DNA of 36,118 bases, taken from positions 1 to 36,118 of the forward strand of contig CADEDE010000024.1 in assembly GCA_902825995.1 (NCBI GenBank). Direction: 5' to 3'. The notes under the pieces are model-generated. The model had not been told where the DNA came from, ran no database searches, and saw only the letters and a list, made by a program, of their open reading frames with translations. The stretch's first letter is position 1. Each line of letters starts with the position of its first letter. This document shows, piece after piece, positions 31,556-36,118 of the stretch. The DNA is from an uncultured Burkholderiales bacterium. Lineage in GTDB: Bacteria; Pseudomonadota; Gammaproteobacteria; Burkholderiales; Burkholderiaceae_C. The position numbers and the translations under genes were made by a program.

Positions 31556-32440
31556 GTGACTGACCAGCCGCAACTCAAGTTCGTGCAGTGCGTGGACACG
31601 CCCAGCCCGACACGCATGGCGCTGCACCGCATGGCTTATTGGGAATGGGGCGACCCGGCCAACCCGCGCGTACTGGTCTGCGCGCATGGCCTGGCGCGGC
31701 AGGGGCGCGATTTCGACACCCTGGCGCGCTCGCTGTGCGATACCTACCGCGTCGTCTGCCCCGATGTCGTGGGCCGCGGCCGTTCCGATTGGCTGGAGAA
31801 CCCGATGAACTACCAGGTCGCGCAATACGTGGCCGACATGGTCACGCTGCTGGCGCGGCTGAACGCGGGCACGGTCGATTGGGTCGGCACTTCGATGGGC
31901 GGGCTGATCGGCCTGGGTATCGCCGCGCTGTCGAATTCGCCGTTGCGTCGCCTGGTATTGAACGACATCGGCCCGACCATCGAAACCGAGTCGCTGGTGC
32001 GCATCGGTACCTATCTCGGCGCGCCGGCGCATTGGCGCACGCTCGACGAGGCCGCCGATGCGATCTGGGCCATATCGAGCAGTTTCGGCCCGCACACGCG
32101 CATGCAATGGCTGGCGCTCACCGCCCCGCAATTGATGCCTGACGGCGACGGTTTCAAGCCGCACTACGACCCGGCCATCGCGCTGCCTTTCCGAGCCACG
32201 ACGCCCGAAATCGCAAAGTTCGGCGAGGCCCTGCTGTGGCAGGCCTATGACAGCCTGAGTTTGCCGACCCTGCTGCTGCGCGGCGCCGAGAGCGATCTGC
32301 TGTCGAAAACCACCGCCCAGGCGATGACCGGGCGCGGCCCGCGCGCGCGGCTGGTCGAATTTGCCGGCGTCGGCCACGCGCCGACGCTGGTGCAGCCCGA
32401 GCAGGTACAGATCGTTCGCGAGTTCCTTTTTTCCCCATGA
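31556..32440 (+). CDS. Alpha/beta hydrolase
   Basis: Encodes 294 residues with no signal peptide. The fold's key elements are present: oxyanion region (VLVCAHGLARQGRDFD), strand-turn VVCPDVVGRGRSDWL, nucleophile elbow GTSMGG with the Ser, the Asp in LLLRGAESDLLS and the His in FAGVGHAPTL. The start is GTG with GGAGGA upstream. Its position opposite 3-hydroxybutyrate dehydrogenase suggests an esterase on hydroxybutyrate oligomers or a related ester, but that is inference. The stop overlaps the relA start (ATGA), so relA translation depends in part on this gene. Confidence 0.88.
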   Translation: MTDQPQLKFVQCVDTPSPTRMALHRMAYWEWGDPANPRVLVCAHGLARQGRDFDTLARSLCDTYRVVCPDVVGRGRSDWLENPMNYQVAQYVADMVTLLARLNAGTVDWVGTSMGGLIGLGIAALSNSPLRRLVLNDIGPTIETESLVRIGTYLGAPAHWRTLDEAADAIWAISSSFGPHTRMQWLALTAPQLMPDGDGFKPHYDPAIALPFRATTPEIAKFGEALLWQAYDSLSLPTLLLRGAESDLLSKTTAQAMTGRGPRARLVEFAGVGHAPTLVQPEQVQIVREFLFSP

Positions 32441-34659
32441 AGACCTCAGCAGCCGTCGCCGACGCCACCGCGCCGATCGTGCGCCTGGCCGACGATGCGC
32501 CGGCCGATGAAGGCGCTGCGGCACTGATCCGCGCCCGTGCCTTCGCCGAGCCGCTGCTCGCCGGCCACCGGCTCGATAGCGGCGAAGACGCTCTGGCGCA
32601 CGCCGATGGCGTCGCCGCCGTGCTGTGCTCCATCGGGGCCGCGCCGGCGATGCAGGCCGCGGCCTACCTGGTCTATGCCGGCGATTGGCTGCAGCGCCCC
32701 GAAGAGGTGGTGGCCAAGGCCTTTGGTGCGAGCTACGCCAGCGTGGTCGGCCACACCCGCAAACTGGTGCAGATCCAGCGCGCCGCCCGCCTGGCACATC
32801 CGGTGGGCGATGCCGCCGCGCAGGCCGAGCAGACCGAGCGCGTGCGCAAGATGCTGCTGGCCTTTTCACGCGATCTGCGCGTCGTGCTGCTGCGCCTGGC
32901 CTCGCGCCTGCAAACCCTGCGCTGGCATGCCGCCGCGCGCGTGGCCTGCCCTGAGCAGGTGGCGCGCGAGTCGCAGCAGGTTTTCGCGCCGCTGGCCAAT
33001 CGCCTGGGCATCTGGCAGATCAAGTGGGAGCTCGAAGACCTGGCCTTTCGTTTCCTGCAGCCGGCCGAGTACAAGCGCGTGGCCGGCTGGCTCGACCAGA
33101 CGCGCAGCGCGCGCGAGGCCGCCGTGGACCGATTTCGCGAGTTGCTGGGCAGCGACCTGCGCGAGCACGGCATCGAAGTGGAGGTGCAGGGGCGGCCCAA
33201 GCACTTGTTCAGCATCTGGAAAAAGATGCAGGGCAAGCACCTCGATTTTGCCCAGGTGTTCGATTTGCACGCGGTGCGTGTGATCGTGGCCGACGTGGCC
33301 GCCTGCTACGCCGTGCTGGCGCGTGTGCACGAACGCTGGTTGGCGGTGGCGGGCGAGTTCGACGACTACATCGCCAAGCCCAAGCCCAATGGCTACCAGT
33401 CGCTGCACACCGTCGTGCGCACCGAGGACGATCAAGCGGTCGAAATCCAGATCCGCACCCGCGTTATGCACGAACACGCCGAGTTCGGGGTTGCCGCGCA
33501 CTGGGCCTACAAGGAGGCCGGCGTCAAAGGCTATGCCGGCGTCAGCGCGGCAGGCAGCCACGACGAGCGCATCGCCGAGGCGCGGAAGGCGGTGTTGTGC
33601 CAGTTGCTGGCCTGGGAGCGCGATTTCGCGACCGAGCCTGTTGCGGGCTCTGCGTCCGACGAACGCATTTACGTCTTCACACCGCAAGCCAGCGTGATTG
33701 AACTGACGGCCGGCGCGACGCCGATCGACTTTGCCTATGCGCTGCACACCGACCTGGGCCACCGTTGCCGCGGCGCGCGGGTCGATGGCGTGCTGGTGCC
33801 GCTGAACACGGCACTGGCCAACGGCCAGACCGTTGAAATCAGCGCCATCAAGGACGGCGGGCCGTCGCTCGATTGGCTCAATCCCGAACTCGGCTACCTG
33901 GCCGGCCCACGCGCGCGCGCCAAAGTACGCGCCTGGTTCAACGCCCAGGCCTTGGTGCAGACCATCGCCAAGGGCCGCGAGCTGGTTGAAAAACTGCTGC
34001 AGCGCGAGGGCAAGACCGCCCTCAAGCACGATGAGCTCGCTGCGCGCCTGGGCTTCAAGCATGCCGAGGCGCTGTTCGAGGTCGTCGGCAAGGACGAGTT
34101 CTCGCTGCGCACCATCGAACAGCTGCTGCGTCCCGCCGTGCCACCACCGACCGAAGAGGCCCCCTTGCTCAAGCGCTCGCGGGCGGCCGGCGGCGAGGGC
34201 CGTGGCGGCGTGCTGGTGGTCGGTGTCGATTCGCTGATGACCAACTTGGCGCGCTGCTGCCGCCCGGCGCCACCCGATGCCATCGACGGTTTCGTCACCC
34301 GCGGCAAGGGTGTGGCCATCCATCGGCGCCATTGCAGCAACCTGCGCCACATGCGCGAACGCTCGCCCGAGCGGCTGATCGCGGTCGAATGGGGTCGCAG
34401 CCCGAAGGAGGGCGGCCTGTACCCGATCGACGTGCTGGTCGAAGCCGGCGACCGCCCCGGCCTGCTGCGCGACATCACCGAAGTGTTTGCCAAGGCGAAT
34501 GTCAACGTCACCGGCGTCAACAGCCAAAGCGTCAAGGGCAGCGGCGGCGCTGTGGCGTGGATGACTTTCACGGTCGAGCTCGGCAATACCGAGCGGCTGG
34601 CACAAGTGCTGGCGCAAGTGGCGCGCATCGGTGGCGTGCGCTCCGCGCGCCGTAAATGA
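32437..34659 (+). CDS. relA: GTP pyrophosphokinase RelA (mono-functional type)
   Basis: Encodes 740 residues. RelA makes (p)ppGpp on starved ribosomes. The N-terminal HD hydrolase domain is recognisable but dead: the HD pair is replaced (AAAYLVYAG near residues 74-82). The synthetase domain is intact (GRPKHLFSIWKKMQ, VFDLHAVRVIV, GEFDDYIAKPKPNGYQSLHT, VEIQIRTRVMHEHAEFGVAA). The acidic EFDD at about 307 is the ExDD motif of mono-functional RelA, in contrast to RxKD of bifunctional Rel/SpoT. TGS (YVFTPQASVIELTAGATPID, from about 410), a zinc-finger-like region (ARCCRPAPPD, HRRHCSNL) and a C-terminal ACT domain (YPIDVLVEAGDRPGLLRDI) follow. It overlaps the hydrolase gene by four bases. Confidence 0.95.
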   Translation: MKTSAAVADATAPIVRLADDAPADEGAAALIRARAFAEPLLAGHRLDSGEDALAHADGVAAVLCSIGAAPAMQAAAYLVYAGDWLQRPEEVVAKAFGASYASVVGHTRKLVQIQRAARLAHPVGDAAAQAEQTERVRKMLLAFSRDLRVVLLRLASRLQTLRWHAAARVACPEQVARESQQVFAPLANRLGIWQIKWELEDLAFRFLQPAEYKRVAGWLDQTRSAREAAVDRFRELLGSDLREHGIEVEVQGRPKHLFSIWKKMQGKHLDFAQVFDLHAVRVIVADVAACYAVLARVHERWLAVAGEFDDYIAKPKPNGYQSLHTVVRTEDDQAVEIQIRTRVMHEHAEFGVAAHWAYKEAGVKGYAGVSAAGSHDERIAEARKAVLCQLLAWERDFATEPVAGSASDERIYVFTPQASVIELTAGATPIDFAYALHTDLGHRCRGARVDGVLVPLNTALANGQTVEISAIKDGGPSLDWLNPELGYLAGPRARAKVRAWFNAQALVQTIAKGRELVEKLLQREGKTALKHDELAARLGFKHAEALFEVVGKDEFSLRTIEQLLRPAVPPPTEEAPLLKRSRAAGGEGRGGVLVVGVDSLMTNLARCCRPAPPDAIDGFVTRGKGVAIHRRHCSNLRHMRERSPERLIAVEWGRSPKEGGLYPIDVLVEAGDRPGLLRDITEVFAKANVNVTGVNSQSVKGSGGAVAWMTFTVELGNTERLAQVLAQVARIGGVRSARRK

Positions 34660-34675
34660 CTCGAAATACCGCTGC

Positions 34676-34681
34676 TACAAT
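34676..34681 (+). promoter_or_regulatory. -10 element of tRNA-Val
   Basis: TACAAT lies 11 bp before the first base of the mature tRNA, which places the transcript start a few bases upstream of it. A clear -35 was not found. Confidence 0.5.
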
Positions 34682-34692
34682 GCCGCCCTCCC

Positions 34693-34769
34693 AGGCGCGT
34701 AGCTCAGCTGGTTAGAGCACCACCTTGACATGGTGGGGGTCGATGGTTCGAGTCCATTCGCGCCTACCA
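34693..34769 (+). tRNA. tRNA-Val (anticodon GAC)
   Basis: A complete 77-nt cloverleaf with encoded CCA. The acceptor stem pairs AGGCGCG with CGCGCCT, the D arm is AGCTCAGCTGGTTAGAGC, the anticodon arm is CCACC-TTGACAT-GGTGG with anticodon GAC, and the T arm contains GGTTCGAGTCC. It is close to the E. coli tRNA-Val(GAC) apart from the acceptor stem. It is followed directly by a terminator and is the last housekeeping feature before the integron-like segment, so it may mark the edge of a genomic island. Confidence 0.97.
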
Positions 34770-34777
34770 AATCGGAC

Positions 34778-34809
34778 AGCCCCGTTCTCTTGCGAGAGCG
34801 GGGCTTTTT
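34778..34809 (+). terminator. Rho-independent terminator after tRNA-Val
   Basis: AGCCCCGTTCTC and GAGAGCGGGGCT form a 12-bp stem (one G-T pair) with a TTGC loop, followed by five T. It begins 9 bp after the CCA end of the tRNA. Confidence 0.95.
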
Positions 34810-35293
34810 CCTTGGTGATTCAATGACTTAACGTCACCGACGCACCCTCCTACCCAACCTGCATTGCACAGCCAGTGCAGCACCGCAGCGAGCCAATTCC
34901 CGCCTTAAGTGCTGGCGCAGTGGAACACCATTGGTACACGGCGCGCATTGCAGACAAGGTCGCTGGCGCGTTGTCGAGCAACGCGGCGCCGATCGCGCGG
35001 CCATTGCAGCGCCCCTGCTGGCCGCGTGCCGGGGGCCGCCGTGACTCGCCTGCGCCAAGCCCTGTCGCTGGCCGGGTCAGCGCGTCGTCGCAGGCCGGTG
35101 CCCTCGTGCGCCAGGCTCTGGGCATTGTCCCGTTCAGGGCTCGATCGGCGCCAGCGCATCGATCTGGCGGCGAGTTCGGCGCCGTCGAACCCGGCGCGCA
35201 TCACCGCGCCATCGGCGCCAGCGCGTGCCGGGATTGCCGGCACCGGCCGCTGAAACTTACACTGCCCACTTCACCGCCTGTGCAGGCGGTTCA
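34810..35293. other. Segment without a recognisable gene between the tRNA terminator and the attC site
   Basis: Open frames exist on both strands (for example plus 34875-35363, 162 codons, and minus 34905-35243), but all are Arg/Ala/Pro-rich, lack a ribosome site and match no family I know. The plus frame runs on through the attC site, as cassette reading frames often do. It could be the remnant of a cassette gene or a cassette without a coding sequence. A small hairpin, CCGCCTGTGCAGGCGG, lies at 35274-35289 just before attC. I saw no upstream attC, attI site or integrase. Confidence 0.5.
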
Positions 35294-35379
35294 GCTCAAC
35301 AAGGTTTACCCGACGCCATGCACCACCGTGCCTACTTCGAGCTTCGCGCTCGGCGCCGGATAAACGCTGTTCGTTAGGC
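35294..35379 (+). repeat. Integron attC recombination site
   Basis: The 86-bp element has the four-box attC layout. R'' is GCTCAAC (35294-35300, fits RYYYAAC). L'' is GTTTACCCGACGCC (35304-35317). L' is GGCGCCGGATAAAC (35352-35365), the inverse complement of L'' at 12 of 14 positions. R' is GTTAGGC (35373-35379, fits GTTRRRY). R'' and R' pair at 6 of 7 positions counting one G-T. The loop holds a further hairpin (CGAGC-TTCGC-GCTCG). Imperfect arms and a structured loop are what integron integrases recognise in the folded bottom strand. Length is within the usual attC range. The next gene starts 20 bp after R'. Confidence 0.85.
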
Positions 35380-35399
35380 GTCACAAAGGCACCTGCCTC

Positions 35400-35963
35400 A
35401 TGCACTACTCGCAATTCATCCTGCGCACCTCAGTCGTCCTTGTCATTGTTGGCTGTGCTTCGACGACTACCGTCAAAGTCAGCCCGTCGCCTCAAGCTCC
35501 AGTCTGCGAGGCATCCAAGACAGCATTCGTCTTGTGGCGCACACAGTGGCGCGCAGATCAGAAGGATGTTCTCGAACGAGAAACAGCGGCTACCGCCGGG
35601 GTCCGTCGGTTCTTCGAATCTTCAGGATGCTTCAAGTCTGTTTCGGTAGAGCGCCTGCCGCAACTCTCTGAGGAACAAGCAAGTCAGAACGCCAGTGCAG
35701 CAGTAAATCGAGTCGACAAAGTCGTCCTCGTATCCGTCCGGGAACTGGGACCGACCGTCAAGATTGGCTCATCAATAGCACTCGTAGAGGGCGGCACCGA
35801 AGCTGTTCTAGACGTATCTGAGTTCGTGTCCGGACGGGCAACGCCACGGGTGTTTTCCGTCCAGTGGAACAGCGGTGGACCCGGGGTGCTGAAAGGTGTC
35901 GCCAGCCTTCCACAAGACATGCAAGCAGCGCTTGTTGCGGCCCTTCAACCGGCCGCGCTGTGA
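35400..35963 (+). CDS. Hypothetical lipoprotein, likely integron cassette gene
   Basis: Encodes 187 residues that I do not assign to a known family. The N-terminus has a basic/hydrophobic signal (FILRTSVVLVIVGC) with a lipobox ending IVG before Cys19, so it should be a lipid-anchored envelope protein. The rest is soluble: a helical segment (KTAFVLWRTQWRADQKDVLE), a Cys-containing stretch (RRFFESSGCFKSVSVERL), and a beta-rich part (VDKVVLVSVRELGPTVKIGS) ending AALVAALQPAAL. The start lies 20 bp after the attC R' box, the normal place for a cassette gene. Its G+C is visibly lower (about 52-60 percent in the lines counted) than that of the upstream genes, and codons such as AGT, CTA and AAA are more frequent, which fits transfer. 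The start region has no strong ribosome site. Confidence 0.75.
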   Translation: MHYSQFILRTSVVLVIVGCASTTTVKVSPSPQAPVCEASKTAFVLWRTQWRADQKDVLERETAATAGVRRFFESSGCFKSVSVERLPQLSEEQASQNASAAVNRVDKVVLVSVRELGPTVKIGSSIALVEGGTEAVLDVSEFVSGRATPRVFSVQWNSGGPGVLKGVASLPQDMQAALVAALQPAAL

Positions 35964-36054
35964 CGCCTCTCTCAAGAAACTCCTTCCAAGTAGTTGATTC
36001 GTCGAACATTTTTCAAACCGGTGTTGGCGATGGTGCGATCGGCACCACCTGCAA

Positions 36055-36061
36055 GCCCAAC
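36055..36061 (+). repeat. R''-type box of a second attC, interrupted
   Basis: GCCCAAC fits the R'' consensus RYYYAAC and lies 91 bp after the lipoprotein stop, where the cassette's own attC should begin. Only a few bases of spacer (TGCT) follow before sequence of group II intron type begins, so L'', L' and R' would lie beyond the intron, outside the window. A seven-base match alone is weak; the position is what supports it. Confidence 0.5.
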
Positions 36062-36066
36062 TGCTA

Positions 36067-36118
36067 ATCGGGTAGCCGGGAGTTTCTAACTCCCAGCCCC
36101 CACACCACCCACCGTGCG
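36067..36118 (-). mobile_element. 3' end of a group II intron (domain VI and part of domain V), on the minus strand
   Basis: Read on the minus strand, the sequence starts CGCACGGTG, the usual 3' half of domain V, passes GGTGGTGTG, and ends in a domain VI hairpin. Its outer pair is GGG with CCC, then one unpaired A, then GGCT with GGCT (two G-T pairs), then GGGAGTT with AACTCCC around a three-base loop. The bulged A lies 7-8 nt before the CCCGAT(T) end, exactly where the branch-point A of group II introns sits. The rest of the intron, including any reverse transcriptase, lies beyond the window. Its 3' end falls 5 bp from the R''-type box of an attC, in the orientation opposite to the cassette gene, as described for group IIC-attC introns. 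Confidence 0.72.

Noticed and set aside
34824-34930. Possible further attC starting at ACTTAAC (fits RYYYAAC) after the tRNA terminator
   Set aside because: No GTTRRRY box and no complementary L boxes at a suitable distance downstream.
34875-35363. Plus-strand frame of 162 codons before and through attC as a cassette gene
   Set aside because: No ribosome site, no family resemblance, Arg/Ala/Pro-rich content typical of random high-G+C frames; kept only as an unannotated segment.
1-36118. CRISPR array, rRNA genes, transposase genes or a phage module
   Set aside because: No regularly spaced direct repeats, no rRNA motifs and no transposase or phage proteins were seen; the only mobile-type features are in the last 0.9 kb.

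Overview
The window is about 36 kb of G+C-rich DNA that reads as a betaproteobacterial chromosome, most likely order Burkholderiales (Rubrivivax/Leptothrix/Methylibium or Comamonadaceae type). Support comes from the gene content (Burkholderiales-type H-NS, EnvZ/OmpR-like pair, mono-functional RelA, a SelO-MsrB-YciB-BolA-PpiC run) and from intergenic palindromic repeats of a kind familiar in that group. No taxonomic search could be run.

Layout. 1-4896: the tail of a TRAP transporter large subunit, then a minus-strand run of hexose-6-phosphate mutarotase, PpiC-type foldase, BolA, YciB, MsrB (reading frame broken at an A6 tract) and the AMPylase SelO. 5011-11967: a plus-strand AlkK-like acyl-CoA synthetase followed by a complete livKHMGF-type ABC importer; its two ATPases carry complementary motif defects that predict one working and one degenerate ATP site. 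12015-17013 (minus): dnaG without its usual partners, an H-NS protein, an iron-binding periplasmic protein behind a near-perfect Fur-type palindrome, yggX and argA. 17110-21455 (plus): a glyoxalase-fold protein and the helicase HrpA, whose coding sequence contains two different intergenic-type palindromic repeats kept in frame. 21471-26526 (minus): lytic transglycosylase, serB and mfd. 26555-27738 (plus): ispD-ispF. 27740-29843 (minus): EnvZ/OmpR-like two-component system, divergent from a SIMPL-domain protein. 30733-34659: 3-hydroxybutyrate dehydrogenase divergent from an alpha/beta hydrolase that is coupled to relA.

The housekeeping part ends at tRNA-Val(GAC) with a strong terminator (34693-34809). 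Beyond it the character changes: about 480 bp without a recognisable gene, then an integron attC recombination site (35294-35379), a cassette-like gene for a small lipoprotein, and the R''-type box of a second attC, cut by the 3' end of a group II intron lying on the opposite strand. This looks like the edge of a chromosomal integron or an integrase-less attC cluster; no integrase is visible, and the array and intron continue outside the window.

A second recurring theme is promoters placed almost on the start codon: -10-like hexamers lie 6-12 nt upstream of dnaG, selO, ispD, hrpA, mfd, argA and the transglycosylase gene, with little or no Shine-Dalgarno sequence, which suggests leaderless or near-leaderless mRNAs. 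All functional calls rest on motif recognition by eye; no database search was made.
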